A stretch of 64,000 nucleotides of DNA from Coprinellus micaceus (GCA_951394405.1 OX596341.1:806001-870000); one strand, 5' to 3'. Shown: positions 33,506 to 46,151, counted from the first letter of the stretch. Program-made: numbers and translations. Notes: a model not told the origin generated them from the sequence alone.

Positions 33506-34213
33506 TCAAACGAAGAAGGGCGAGTATGTCGTCCAGTACACCGGTTCACGCTCTCGTCTCTCTTTCTCCCTTTTCTTCTCAAGCCTTAGTCTATCCCGCT
33601 CCCCTTCCTTTTCGCGCCGTTGCCTCTCTTTCCGTTGCCGCCTTTCTCTCTTGCGTTGTCGCCTTTCTTCCTCGTCTCGTCGCTCTTCCTTGCGTTGTCG
33701 TTTCTTATCCTCTGCGCGCTTTATCCTATCCTCCTCGCTGTGCTTTCGGGTGTCCTCTCTGGAACGTGGCCAGTTCTGCCCCGCATGAAAATCATCACCA
33801 CCGGACAGGGACTCGTGAGGAGCTACCATTGGGACGTCAAAGGGCGATCCGGTCCCCGGCATGATGGGCTGGCCCGCGCGAGGAGGTCGAGGAGTCGCAT
33901 TCTGTTGTCTATTCTGAGCTGCCTTAGGGCTGGCCACAGAGCCACCCCCATCGACCGACATCCCGCCCACCCTAGTATTGAATGCATTATTGAAGGGGGG
34001 TCCGCCAGGTAGATCGAGGGGACCAGTTCGAGGATCGTAGATGATGGCGCAGTCCGGGCCTTGAACGTTCATTCCACGAACTGAGACGTCCGTTGCACTT
34101 TCTAAGAACTCCATCGTCGGGGAACCTGGCTCAGCGTTGCCATAGACGGTGTGGTTGAATGAATCCAGCTCGACGCCGGTGGCATGAGAGAAGGACGTCA
34201 TTGCTGGTGCCAT
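33506..34213 (-). CDS. Low-complexity protein with N-terminal FxxATGV repeats and charged helical tail
   Basis: Intronless frame of 235 residues. The N-terminus holds two related segments, SFSHATGVELDSFNHTVYGN (about 7-26) and FLESATDVSVRGMNVQG (about 35-51), which share F-x-x-A-T-x-V-x-(L/V) and a closing Gly. A proline-rich middle follows, then about 75 residues of almost pure Arg/Lys/Glu (KRQRKEERRDEEERRQRK), predicted as a single alpha helix or coiled coil. A similar N-terminal segment occurs in the gene at 60598. Function unknown. The motif resembles short beta-arc segments, an inference only. Confidence 0.6.
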   Translation of the reverse strand: MAPAMTSFSHATGVELDSFNHTVYGNAEPGSPTMEFLESATDVSVRGMNVQGPDCAIIYDPRTGPLDLPGGPPFNNAFNTRVGGMSVDGGGSVASPKAAQNRQQNATPRPPRAGQPIMPGTGSPFDVPMVAPHESLSGGDDFHAGQNWPRSREDTRKHSEEDRIKRAEDKKRQRKEERRDEEERRQRKRERRQRKERQRREKEGERDRLRLEKKREKERREREPVYWTTYSPFFV

Positions 34214-35109
34214 GAGTATCGAGTGCGTTCAATTGGGAGTTGTATGAGAAGGGATATTGGGAATGGTAGGCGATGCTCTAACCCCTCCAACTTGCATCCA
34301 TTTATACGAATCCTAGCTGTAGCCAAGCTAGATGTGTACAGGACCAGTACAAGCCCCCAGCCGCAAGCGTCGACACATCGGACCTGCGGGGGGCAAGCGC
34401 CGTGGTTAAGGGACAACACCCAGACTTACCAATCCTGGATACGGTGGGGCCTCCCAATCGGAAAATAAGGCGTGCAGGTATGCGGTGGGTGGGTGTGGAG
34501 GCTACAACAGCGAAAGGGACCAGCATAAGCACGGAGGTTGTGTACGTATGCACCGTAGCGAAGGTCCACTAGTAGTCCGAGTTGGTTGTCCTAGTGGTGA
34601 CGGAGTCTGGAATGAATGAGGCGTTCGTCGGTTGGGGATCCCAGCCACCGTCCAAGGAGCGGGCAGAGCGCTCAGCCGGTAACCGTCCCGTCGTGAAGCT
34701 GCCAGAACATATGAGGGTCTGTCGCCAGTATCCGTAGGCGAGGTTGGACGGGGACCAAGACCACACGATGCGATATGGTGGCCTCCAGGTTGAACCAGTT
34801 CTGGTGACTCAGGGTAGAGACCGAAGGAAGAAATAATTTGAAGTCTCTACGTGTTCAAGGAATTTGGGGACGCAGGTATCTGTCTGTGTGGCCCAGCCGC
34901 AACATGAAGCAGGGAGCGCTTGAAGGATCGTTACTCGGAGAGAATCCTGAGCTTGACGGACGTTGATGAACTTGTACAACAATGTGGAAGTGGGGAATTA
35001 GAAATACATACATGCACGATGCTCCCAAAAATCCTGATATGTTTATCCTCCTTGCCTCTCTTCTCTTTCAGCGAGGTCGTGAGTGTTCCTCCGTGCTCCC
35101 AGCCTGAAA
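34214..35109. other. Intergenic stretch, no supported gene
   Basis: About 900 bp upstream of the low-complexity gene and downstream of the FMP46-like gene. Only short frames with no recognisable features. Confidence 0.45.
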
Positions 35110-35744
35110 TTATGTGAACCACCCCTTCGGCTTCTCCTGCTCTACCTCACCCTCCTCCCCATCCCTCTTCCTCCTAATCTTCTCCAATATCCTCTTCACG
35201 CCCTCCACATCACCCACCGCGACCTGCCCGTCCTCCCAGTCCACCACAATCGGCCACTTCAGGGCACTCTTGTTCTTCTCCGCGAGCTTCACGATACCCT
35301 CTATCGTTGCCGGCCTTTCCCCTGTCGTTTCGTTTCCAGAAGAGGGGTGCGCTGAGAGGAAGGCCATAGACGGCGAGGTTGCCTTGGACGGCATGTATTC
35401 GAGAATGGTTCGGAACTGATCTTTGGTTGGCACAGACTCGACGACTTCGAGGTTGTAGCTGAGCGGCGGGGCGGCTGGGGTGCGAGAAGCAGGGTAAGGT
35501 GACGAGTTGGCTGCTCGGAGCAGGTCGAGGGCTTTCTTGGATGGTGGGGAGGCGGTGTTGTGACTTAAAATATATGGTCAGTACACATTTTGCGAGCCTT
35601 CCAATTCGTAGAGCTACGCTAAGTCTAAACGCACTTACAATATGGAAATCTGAGGCTACAAGGACGAGAAGTATTAGAAACCCAATCGCCAGCAGAACTC
35701 TTTTGGGATCTACTCACCGGTTTACGCTTGAATGAGTTAAACAT
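35110..35744 (-). CDS. FMP46/DUF1687-type thioredoxin-fold protein
   Basis: Exons 35718-35744 (9 codons), 35639-35655 (17 nt) and 35110-35563 on the minus strand, 165 residues. It begins MFNSFKRKPQISIFHNTASPP, typical of the fungal Fmp46 family (putative mitochondrial redox proteins with an ArsC/thioredoxin-like fold), and continues SKKALDLLRAA, VPTKDQFRTILEYMPS and WPIVVDWEDGQVAVGDVEGVKRILE. The tail is lysine/glutamate-rich. The Asn-Thr-Ala-Ser segment takes the place of a redox cysteine pair, so activity is not evident from sequence. The two tiny 5' exons are supported by phase and family N-terminus. Confidence 0.82.
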
Positions 35745-38700
35745 GTTCAGTCCTGTTCACGCGTTCGCACTTCCTGGGTAATGGTGGTCGTTCGTGGTCA
35801 AGATACACTGGGTTGTTCGAAACGAGTCACACGCCAATTCGGACGCACCCGACGTCGCCGACGTCATCCATCAAACTCGCTTTGTCCGCTCACCTCCTGC
35901 TGCGCTATATCGAAAATTCAAGTTCGCACCTCGTCCAGGCCCCCGGCGCCTCCCTCTATATCATGGAAACGTGGGGCTCAGATCAAGACATTGGGGGGGA
36001 ATACAGCTTATTGGGGTCCACCAGGGGATGTTGCTGTTCCCCCAGATGATGCTCGTAATGCCGTGCAGCCGTGAATCAGCGTCGTGGTTGGTGGAAGGTT
36101 TTCCATCGGTTGGTAGATCAGGATAAGCTTTGAGATATTCATGGGGAGGCAAGCCTGGCGATTCTTAACGACGCGTGTTCGCCTTCATTTGCGAACGGAC
36201 CGCTGTAGATCCCCGTGACAATATTTAAGCGCCCACCTCTGGTGTCCATGGGGCTGAAGACGGAACGAATAGAAGCCGCAACGAGATATTGAAAAGGAAT
36301 TACTGGGTACGTACGCTGAGCACAGATACGTTTAATCACCGAACGATGAGCTCAGATTAGATTACATACATCGAGCGAGGAGGAAAGCAGGCTCGTGATT
36401 CATGCGTGCTCGTCGAATCGGGCAAGAGACTGGAGGTAAGTGTGCTACGGCGGTTCCCCCTGTGAATTATAGCAGAGAAGGCTCTTGCGGTAGAACGGTG
36501 CGATTACGATGAAGCCATGAGTAACATTAACGCGTCTTACAAACGCGCCTCGGGCACCCGCCTTCATACGAGAGGCACCAGGACCAACTTGACGTCGGAA
36601 CCTACCCGCAAATGAAAACTCAGAGAGCATCCGAGGCTAGATGGCGACACCATCCGGGTGTTGTTCTGTGCATCTCATATCGACATACCGTGCGATGGGG
36701 GAGAGCCAATTTGGCTATGGACCAAGGTAAAACGTGGGCACAGCAGATGCAGGTCATATCCAGAGCACAACATGAATGATGGTACGGCAAGGCGCTTGCG
36801 AAGCCTCCATGTGATGTCCGGCTTGGGCGCAGGACTGTTGCCTTTCATCTCCTCTGGGAATGCGTGCGGGCGCAGCTTGATCATGGGCACATTAGTGTCC
36901 ATTTTGCGCTGACCCACTGCGCATGTCTGAAGTTGTAGCGGAGGGTGTGCTTCGGTGGACGTTAGCCAATAGAAAGAGGGTCCCCGAGGCGACTTCATTG
37001 GACGCCACTGAACAGCGGGTAGGCGGCGTCCGCCCCCGCCACTGGCAGACAAAATTCAAAATCACCAGGAGATTCCAACCTTTGGCTGTGATGAGGCCGC
37101 CAGACGCCCGTGAGAGGCTCGGCGCTTCGGACCTTGACGCGTCAAAAGTGGAAGAAGACCCGGAATATGCCTCCGTCTTCCAAGTGATCCGTTTTTGTTC
37201 TATAGGATCGACAGTGGGCAATAGGAATGGCACTCGGGTGCACTGCGAAGCACGAAGTGGGTCAGGTACCAGGCAACCTCATAAGGTGGCCCCATGAGGC
37301 GTGGCTCTGTTGCTCATTTCGGAAGCTGGGGAAGCGTAGCGGCGAACGCGATGGTCGGGCGCATGCCGTGGGCCTTCGTAGTCGAAATCCGATCAGACGA
37401 GTAAGGAAGGTGCGTTGACAGGTAAGTACGCAAGAAGGAATGGTGGCGCGATGGTGGTGTTGATGGAGGCGACTGACATAAGTACGTTTTGGAATATCGC
37501 ACAGCTGATAAGATCGCAGAGCTTGGGGCATCGCGCGTGAGATCAAGACTGCGGGAGGTCGTGCAAGGGGGGCGAAATAGCGGCGACAATTCGTCATTTT
37601 TGCCTTTGGCTTCAGGGACAGCCACGAAGAGAGCGTCGTCAAGAAATTGACTCAGTTAATGCCCCGGATGAATGCGGGGATAGTTATGCACCGGTAGATT
37701 CGCCCCGCCTCATCGGGATTGTTGGCAGTGTGCCTGAGTGCGACAGAGAATGGGCCAGATCATCATGGCAGATGGTAGGAATCGCGAGAAATCACAAGGC
37801 ATTCTGATAATGGCGGGGGAGAAGGGAAGATCAGGATATTTTCTGGGGACTTCATAGCGAGCTGGGGAACGGTGAAGATCCTACGACAGTCGCGGGAAGC
37901 AAACGCTTTGTCGATGTGGGCATTGGTGCCTCGAAATGGGGTCTCCCTGGTCGTTTTGGCTCACAGTTCGTCAAGATCCGGGACAAGGAGATCCTGGAGA
38001 CAAAGGGCCTCCTCCATGCCGAGGATGACATCCTAGACACAAAAGATATCTTGATAGAGTCTTCACAGAAATGGTGTGACTTCTGATAGACGCTTCCAGG
38101 AAGGACAAGGCGGTTGACAAGGCGGAAACCCGTGTACATTCGGGAGGGAGCCAAGGAGAGAGGACGGTGCCGTAGTAGTCATATGCTAGGGCGAAAATCG
38201 AAGGTAGTCTCGGGAGAGATACAGAGAGCGCCTAGATGATCTATCAGCCGAGGAGTCCTGGACAGAGTGAGGCAATATCTGTTAGCATTACAGCATCGTC
38301 GCGAGCACCGTGGAAGAAGATGCTTCCGAGAGGAGCAAGGAGGGGCTGGAAGGCGATATCTTCTACGTAGGTTCAGATTTGGGATGCAGAACTGGTGCAG
38401 GGCCTTGCAGGGCAAGAGCTGCCCGGAATATAGGTGCCATTGGCCGCAAAGGGCTCCATGTCGAAGTGGACCTTGGCGCAGTGCCGCTGAGATATCACAT
38501 ATCCTGACGTCCGGCAGAGAGCTGGGTCCGAAATAATACGCAGAATGGGATGTTCACCATTCCCAATGAGGGGTGGCTGGCAGCAACGCAGTCTCATTGT
38601 CGAGATGTTACACCTTTGAAAGAAAACGCCATCTTATGGGGATTTCGTCAGTTATACGGGACTCGGGGTCATAGGAGGTCTTACTTTGACCTCGAAAGAC

Positions 38701-39624
38701 CAGACTTGAAAGTTTGAAGCGATTTCGTGGTATCTTCGACAGGATGACAGGGAGAGGAGGAAAAAGTTGCAAATTCAACGCTGCGCGATGGCTTCACCTT
38801 TTGGATCAAGCAGGGACAAACAGTCCAAGCCTGCCCAGTCAGCCATCAAACCCAACTAGAACGTTGCTTGAGCTTTGACCTGAACCGGGAAGAACCTTGC
38901 TCGACGACCCACTCCATTGTTGTTCCTCGTTGCGGGACGAGGATTCTCTTCAATTCGTATGCTGTACGTCGTGAATGGGCTACATAAGTGAAACAAGAAC
39001 CCCGAACGACAGGCAAAAAGTGACGTTTGAGTTGGATTTTTTGTGTCTTTCACACACCTTACTCACATACATATACAGGACAATTGGGCGGGATTGAATG
39101 AGCCCGAGTGTACCTCATGAGAACATTATCCGCGACGAGTTCGAACACACTGCGTTGCACCATGGAACTTGGAAGCGAGAAACAGTGGTGCAGGTTTTGC
39201 TGCATCCCTAGTGGATCCCAGTAGAAGTGTCGTTGATGAGGCATGGCGGCGTCTCGCGTTCCGTTTCCAAACTCTTTTCCAAGTCTCCCTCCTGAGGGTA
39301 GGAACAGTCGGAAAACGGGCTATGGGTTACCGAAGCAGCGTCATGAACAGGGATAGAACCCTTCTTATCGTGCTTCTTTCCCCGCGACCCCTGAAATTCG
39401 AAGGCTGGACCTACCAGCGCTCAATGGGTGACCTCACTTGATAGTCCAACCTGGTGCCGAAAACTGAGCCGGGTCAGAACGGGTGGATCACAGAGGGTAC
39501 GATCTTCCAGTTCCAGAGCCAATTCTCACCTAACGAGTTGCCAGATCGATTGATTCATAAATAGATGGAATACATGGGAATACAAGCGCATAGTTGATAA
39601 GTTACATCATACATTGGGGTTTGT
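35745..39624. other. Long stretch without an intact gene; decayed coding patches at 37.8-38.6 kb
   Basis: Nearly 4 kb with no supportable gene. On the plus strand 37852-38086 is open (GSKRFVDVGIGASKWGLPG, then FVKIRDKEILETKGLLHAED) but has no start or clear splice sites. On the minus strand 38373-38490 has a coding look (CAKVHFDMEPFAANGTYIPG). These may be exons of a broken gene, of unknown family. Confidence 0.35.
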
Positions 39625-39978
39625 TCAACGGCGAGCATCAACGAAGCTGGTCTCGACCGTCTCGGGAATGAGGGTAGGTTTCTCCTCCTCGGTGACACTG
39701 GCGCTCTGACTGCGGCTTGTAAGCTAACCGAAGATCTCGAATAGATAAACACACTCACGTCCAGGTTACCACAGTGGTTCGGGTGACGAGGTATGGCGAC
39801 TCCTTGACAATGGTCTGGAACACCTTGGTTGCGGAGAGGACGTCTCCTTCCTTGGCCTCAACAATAGTCTACGGTAGCAAAGGTAAGTGGGAGTACGAAA
39901 ATAGAGGCACTAGAGCGTACTGACCATAGAGGAAGCCAGAATGCTGGCGACGATCGCGAAGATGTTCTTGAGCTGCAT
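39625..39978 (-). CDS. Small secreted cysteine-free protein, laccase-paired (copy 1)
   Basis: Exons 39925-39978, 39759-39868 and 39625-39715 on the minus strand, 84 residues. The signal peptide (MQLKNIFAIVASILASSM) is encoded almost exactly by the first exon. The mature part contains EAKEGDVLSATKVFQTIV, ESPYLV and TTVVTWT, then a Ser/Thr/Glu-rich tail. It has no cysteines. It is paralogous to the genes at 45153 and 53816: all three share a 110-nt middle exon and intron phases. It is divergent from the laccase at 40618 with 639 bp between starts, and TATATA sits on this side at 40035-40040. No family name known to me. A laccase-associated role is inferred from repeated pairing. Confidence 0.8.
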
Positions 39979-40617
39979 AGTGGCGGGTTTGGGGCGAATG
40001 AACTCGTATACCCTCGTGTTTTGGCACCCCAAGGTATATATGTTAAACCCCTTCCTTCCCGATATATTTGCCTCATCGCGTATTCCTTTTCTTCGAGATT
40101 CAATCGTCACAATGGACCCTGAAGTCCGAACGTCGCGCGAAGAACAAACGAGAACATGGCGACTCAGTCCAGCGTTTTAGGAAGCGCGTACCTGCTCGGC
40201 ATGCTTCCATTTGGGAGTTCACATCTCCGTCATACCAGTTCTGGGCAACGGCCTCCTCCTGTCATGCGCTCTGCCACAAAGATGCCAAGGCGCTCGGTTG
40301 CAACTCAGTTGGAGGACAAGGCCACAATTGGGCGTTTATCCCCGGAATCTGGACGGCGGCATTTTGCGAATGTGACGAAGTGGTACTCAGGATCTTGCGA
40401 TGCGAACATAGCTGGCTCTGTGAAGTTTCGACAGGCCTGGTATTGTTCATCTTCAGCAGATACATTTTCGTAAGTACCTGGCCAGACCGATGCTCGGACG
40501 TGTGTCGTTTTCTTGTTTTAGGTACATGTGCGAGAGACATATAAGCCTTCAGTTTCGCTCTCCTCACAATACCAGAGTCCCATTTACTCTTCCTCTCTCA
40601 CTCGGTCTCTCTGCCCC
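39979..40617. promoter_or_regulatory. Bidirectional promoter, small secreted protein / laccase pair 1
   Basis: A 639-bp divergent region. Left-facing TATATA at 40035-40040 (within AGGTATATATG), right-facing ATATAAG at 40539-40545 (within CATATAAGCCT). The same core words recur in the other two pairs. Confidence 0.65.
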
Positions 40618-42807
40618 ATGTTCCGTTTTGTCGTCCTCTCACAGCTCGTGGCTGCCGCCTTGGGTGCCATTGGTCCCATCGCCAACGTCCACGTCGCCAA
40701 CAAGGTCATCCAGCCCGATGGCTTCAGCCGATCGTATGTGCAAACCGGACATCGCCCAACCCCATCCGCTAACGTATCTCGTAGTGCCGTCTTAGCTGGT
40801 GCAAATCCCAGCACCCTGACCTTCCCAGGTCCCGTCATTCGGGGACTCAAAGTTCGTCCTCCTGATCGACTTCCGTTCAGGATATAGGACTGATATTGTC
40901 GCCTGCTAGGGGCTCCCTTTCTATTTGAACGTCCAAGACGACCTCACGGACGCGACCATGCTTCGTAGCACCAGTATCGTGAGTGTCCCCCCTTCAGAAG
41001 TGCGACCGGATACTCATCGCATTATACCAGCATTGGCACGGTTTCTTCCAAGCCGGGAGTGCCTGGGCTGACGGCCCTGCTGGCGTTACCCAATGCCCTA
41101 TCTCTCCTGGGCACTCGTTCCTTTATAAGTTCAGCACTGCAGACCAAGCAGGAACGTTCTGGTACCACTCTCATCATCGTAAGTCGTTTGAAGCCACTAG
41201 GCTCCCGGCCTAATCACTTATGATCGCTCCAGTCTCGCAATACTGTGACGGTCTTCGTGGCGCCATGGTCGTCTATGATCTCTTTGATCCCCACCGTTCG
41301 AGGCAGGTACCTTACCCGTTCGAACCTTGCGAGGCACTCATAACGTCACGGTAACGTTTTTGTAGATACAGCATCGATAACGAAGCCACCATCATCACCC
41401 TCGCTGACTGGTAAGTCTCTCAATTCACAGTAATAGTGCCGCATCAACTCACGCCGCCCGCCCAGGTACCACACTCCCGCCCCCTCCGCAGGAATTGTCC
41501 CCACTCCCGACTCCACCTTGATCAACGGGAAGGGCCGCTATGCTGGCGGTCCCGTTACCCCGCTCACAACCATCGTCGTTAAACCCAACCGCCGTTACCG
41601 TTTCCGTCTCGTCTCAATTTCCTGCGATCCTAACTACACGTTCTCGATCGATGGCCACACCATGGTTTGTTACCCATCGTTTCAAGTCCACACAATCGCT
41701 GAAACGTGCCTTTAGACTATCATCGAAGTCGACAGCGTCAACATCGTGCCCATTACGGTCGATAGCATCCAAATTTTCGCCGGCCAGCGCTACTCCTTCG
41801 TTCTCAACACCAACCAGCTCGTCGATAACTACTGGATCCGCGCGAACCCGAATCTTGGTACCACTGGATTCGCTGGTGGTCTCAACTCTGCTATTTTGCG
41901 CTACGACGGTGCTGGCAATACCGACCCTACTTCGGCTCAGATCCCCAACAGTGCTCCTCTCCTCGAAACCAACCTCCACCCCCTCACCAGCCCTGCGGCT
42001 CCCGGCGTACCTACTGTTGGAGCTGCCGATGTCAACATCAACCTTGACATCGTCTTCGACTTCGCCGCTCTCAAGTTCAGGGTCAACGGCGCTTTGTTCG
42101 AGGAGCCCTCTGTCCCCGTCTTGCTGCAGATCCTCAGCGGCACGACATCGCCCGCCGCTCTACTCCCCGCTGGCAGCATCTACTCCCTTCCCAAGAACAA
42201 GGTCGTCGAGATCTCCATGCCCGGTGGCTCCGTCGGAAGCCCTGTAAATATATTCAACCCGTCTCTAATGCAACCTTATCTCATCTAACCATACTCCTTG
42301 CAGCATCCCATCCATCTTCACGGCCACGCTTTCAGCGTCGTTCGCAGTGCCGGAAGCTCCACCTACAACTACGCTAACCCCGTTCAGCGCGACGTCGTCA
42401 ACATTGGGGACGCTACTGACAACGTCACCATTCGGTTCAAGACCGATAACCCTGGCCCGTGGATCATGCACTGGTACGTTCATTTAGCTCTATCAGCGCA
42501 TGGTGCTATTTTGAATTCTGACGCGACTCGACTTCTACCACCAGCCATATCGATTGGCATCTCGTGCTGTGAGTTTCATTCATTCCGCATTCTAACTATA
42601 GGTATTTTGACTAATTGTTGCTTTTTTTAGCGGTCTCTCAGTTGTCTTCGCTGAGGATGTCCCGACCATTGCTAGTTCTGACCCTCCGAGTACGTTCGAT
42701 GTCCTTGTCTCATGTCCTGTCCCATTGCTAACGTCCACCCTCTTCCCGCAGCCGCATGGGATGAACTCTGCCCCATCTACGATGAACTTCCACACGGTAC
42801 CCGCTGA
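40618..42807 (+). CDS. Laccase (multicopper oxidase), copy 1
   Basis: Secreted phenol-oxidising laccase (benzenediol:O2 oxidoreductase), used in lignin and pigment chemistry. Twelve exons: 40618-40733, 40785-40851, 40910-40978, 41031-41178, 41233-41302, 41366-41410, 41466-41664, 41716-42243, 42304-42473, 42545-42568, 42631-42689 and 42752-42807, 516 residues. Signal peptide [16 protein letters not shown]. All copper-ligand signatures are present: HWHG (85-88), WYHSHH (128-133), HPIHLHGH (415-422) and HCHIDWHL (470-477). The residue ten after the ligand cysteine is Leu, a class that often has intermediate redox potential. Intron 5 (41303-41365) begins GCAGGT, a GC-AG intron required by frame and by the paralog at 46152. 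It ends LPHGTR. Full-length and apparently intact. Confidence 0.95.
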
Positions 42808-45152
42808 ACGACTCAGTTCTCAATACACCGCTGCGACCTTGATTTGGGTCTCTCTCCGACATTAACCTTGTTCGTACCCTTGAGGAGTATGTTTTATTAG
42901 GAATGAAGATGAAACGTGTGTCCTATGTATATCATTCTCTTACACTGCGAAGGCGTCGTAACGCGCACCTTCTCCTTTGAACTTGTTCGTACCTAAGAAC
43001 AAGACAATTGAACGACAAATACCGACCCCGGGGAGAGAGGATGCGTCGAAGCTGCGTAGCACAGTCGTCTTGGTATCCAGACTTTTTTCAAGAGGCCTAC
43101 AACCCCACGGAGCGGCGGTGTAGCGAACCTCTATGTGGATTTTGGTAGGCGCCGGAACTGGCGCATCGTCCCAACAGGGGTTGTTCCTGGGGATGAGGCA
43201 TATACTTACCTCCGCGTCCTGAGGGCCTGAGCGGAGGCTATCAGAAGGACGAGAAGCCTCGAGCTCCGGTGCCGTGCTTAGTGTTTCATGCTGAGAGATC
43301 CCCGTTGTGGGCAGTGGGGAATGCTGTAAGATCTTCGAAGTCGAGACGACTGGTTGGGGGAAGGGCGGCGATACGGTACATGTATGTCGAATATGAGCTC
43401 AATACCTATGGAGTCGGAGGGCCGACCACGAGGGGAATGGACAGAATTAAACCTGGGTCCTGGTAGAAAGAGACGATTCGGCCTTGTAGAGGGATACAGA
43501 GCCAATCTAAACCTTTAACGGCTGCAGTATGGAGGTTGAGAGTCCGAATTCCGGGTGATACGCAAGCTTAGGACGTACCAGAGCTTGGCGACAGTCGAGA
43601 GGGAGTTGAGGTCTCAAGGTCAGAAATACGCAGGCCACCTTGGTACAGACGGTGAAGACTTGGCTGAGAGCAGCTATTGCGTACAACAATTGGATGGGAA
43701 CCTCGTAATGGGGACTAGGGACATAGAAGCGAACGTAATTGGGCCATCGGAGGAGAAAATTCGCCCCATATCCCAGCCAAAGACATGCCTATCACGTCCA
43801 AAGTGGCGAAAAAACCTATCTGGGGACCAGGACAGCGAAAGATGTGGCTGAGCGGACGACCTTGGCCGAGACTGGGCGTGTAGCCAGGATGTCCATCCCA
43901 TCTTCACATGGCATGCCACCCATAGGGCAACGACAGGTAAGTAGGTGGTCACGCTCTATTTTGACTTCTAAGGGGCACTCGAAGCAAACGACAGACCTTT
44001 GGCAGATGAAATGAGCCCCTCTTCCTGGAGGCCGAGGCAGTACGCCCATCCAAATTTCGACAGTAGTGTCACCCGGGATTTCATTGATACATCGTATTCG
44101 GTTCTTTGGGCGTATGTTTTGTTATGCGGTTGGGGATGTCTCCTTGAAATTTAGAACCTTCTTCCAAACGAAATGGAGACTTCTAATTTCTAAATATCGA
44201 ATCGGACGATCGTGACGTTTACGGGCCATAGGAGTTTGCTTGGACTCGACTTCTTGCCAAATGGGAGCAACAACGCCAAACATGTGTGGGAAAATTGGTT
44301 CGTTGGGTGACAGCGTCACTCCACTCGTTGCCTCCTGCCACTTTCAATTTGTCGAGTCGATCCACCTCTTCTGACCCGTCCAAAAAAAAAAAAAATTGAA
44401 ACACGTCTGCCCACTTGAGCGCCATTAAAGCCTTCAATTCATGTTACATGTACGCTTTACTTTCCCCAAGCGCCGTAATGTCGAGAGCTGACGTTTACCT
44501 CTACCTTTAACAATGGGAACAGGAATAGCATCAGACCAATTTCACGAGTATGCCCTCGGAGAATCATCAAGTCTGCTTACGGACGCTAGGCTATGGCCCC
44601 CATCAGCTCCAACTCCCACTGGGACCCTCAGGAGGTTCTGATACGATGCGCAGACTCCCCAACCAACATAAATTCGGCGAACTCCCCCTCGCCTGCTGCG
44701 GCCTGCAGCCTTTTACTGTCCTCATACAGGCTTGGGCTGTTGGGGCGGCTAACCTCCGCCGAATTTTACGAGAACGAGGCACACTTTTCTGTCGGGCTGT
44801 CGTGGGGAAGGCAATTGTACGCCTTGAAACATCCAGACGCTTCTTCCCCCGGCCAAAATCCGAAATGATAGACACTCATTCAATGGCCGGCGGGGAGTCC
44901 ATCCCCAGAGGGAAGGCTCGAGCTCAAGTTGACAGACTTCTGAACTTCTGAAGTTCTTTCATTATGTTTTCCGTGATATCCAAGTATCGGGCTCCGCACA
45001 GCAGTTTCAATCTGTTTGGCACCGTCGTAATGGTGAGTCTCTCAACACGCTGGCCTCATATCATTTAATTTATGGAGCGAGGGTGGATATACAGCACGAA
45101 TGTTCACAGAAGGTGAGGCATATTGTACAAGTCGGCACGCCAGCTCGCTTTC
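42808..45152. other. Intergenic stretch between laccase pairs 1 and 2
   Basis: About 2.3 kb with only short frames. A poly-A run (13 A) lies at about 44382-44394. No gene is supported. Confidence 0.45.
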
Positions 45153-45496
45153 CTAACTGGCTGAGTCGGTCTGGACCATGTCCGGGATTACAGTCGGCGT
45201 TGTCGACTCTGTCATACTCGCGCCTTGCCTGCATGAGGGTCAGTCCCTTCGCCCCCTTTTCGAGGTATCCGATGTACTCACGTCCAGGTGACGACAGTCG
45301 ACTGCTGAACCAAGAACGGCGATTGGGTCACAACCGCTTGTAACACTCTTGTCGCCGTGTGTACGTCTCCCTCAGCAGCGAGAGCACCAGGCTAACGCCC
45401 AATGTGAGTACGAGAGGAAGGGATACGGCAGAGAGGGCTCACCAAAAGAGGGGCAAGGATCGAGGCTGCGATGAGCAAGACGTTCTTGAACTGCAT
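45153..45496 (-). CDS. Small secreted cysteine-free protein, laccase-paired (copy 2)
   Basis: Exons 45443-45496, 45282-45391 and 45153-45228 on the minus strand, 79 residues. Signal peptide MQFKNVLLIAASILAPLL, then LAAEGDVHTATRVLQAVV, QSPFLVQQSTVVTWT and a Ser/Thr-rich tail. No cysteines. The middle exon is 110 nt and intron phases match copies 1 and 3. Divergent from the laccase at 46152 with 655 bp between starts; TATATA lies at 45557-45562 in the word AGGTATATAT shared with copy 1. Coding was recognised only through comparison with the paralogs, as no single frame covers it. Confidence 0.8.
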
Positions 45497-46151
45497 CGTG
45501 TTATGGTGCTGGATGGAAGGAGCGAATTTACGCCAGGCCTTAAATCCTCCCTAGGTATATATCCTCATGCTCCAACGCAAGCTGACATCCCGATTCGGTT
45601 AGTGTGTGCATCTTAGATTTGAGCGCTGAACACTTACCATTGCTTTGCGATCCCCGCGCGAATTCCAGAGATACCGAATAAGCTCGTTACGAAAGTGGGT
45701 TCCTGGGTTTACGCATCTACGGCCTCGAGGCTATGGTCTATCGCTCCATAGCCAGACGTCTACCTCCTGTTCCTGTCGTAACTCTTCCGCCAAGATCCCA
45801 ACAATGAAGCTGCCTTCCATTAGTGCGCTCTTACAACGTATGTGATATTCATCCCGGTCATGATCTCGCATCTCCTTTTGTCTGACACCCTTCCCGCAGT
45901 GGCCATGAGCACGGTCAATCCCTGTCTAGGGCTATGTCTACGTTCGACAACAACGGACCTACCATAATGGTATACCAGTCTCGTAACCGTTTGACCCAAA
46001 CCCCGAGAGTCTCACGCGGCGGGGCGGTTCAAGAGATGAAATCTGTTTTCGGGGTGTAACGCGAGGAGCATATAAGCCTCTGGGGCAATCCTCTATGCCG
46101 CCAAGGTCACCCCGGGTCCAGCCTCGTGTACTAGGAGGACGCCCCGCTGCT
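45497..46151. promoter_or_regulatory. Bidirectional promoter, small secreted protein / laccase pair 2
   Basis: A 655-bp divergent region with TATATA (45557-45562) facing left and CATATAAGCCT (46069-46079) facing right, the same core words as in pair 1. Confidence 0.65.
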
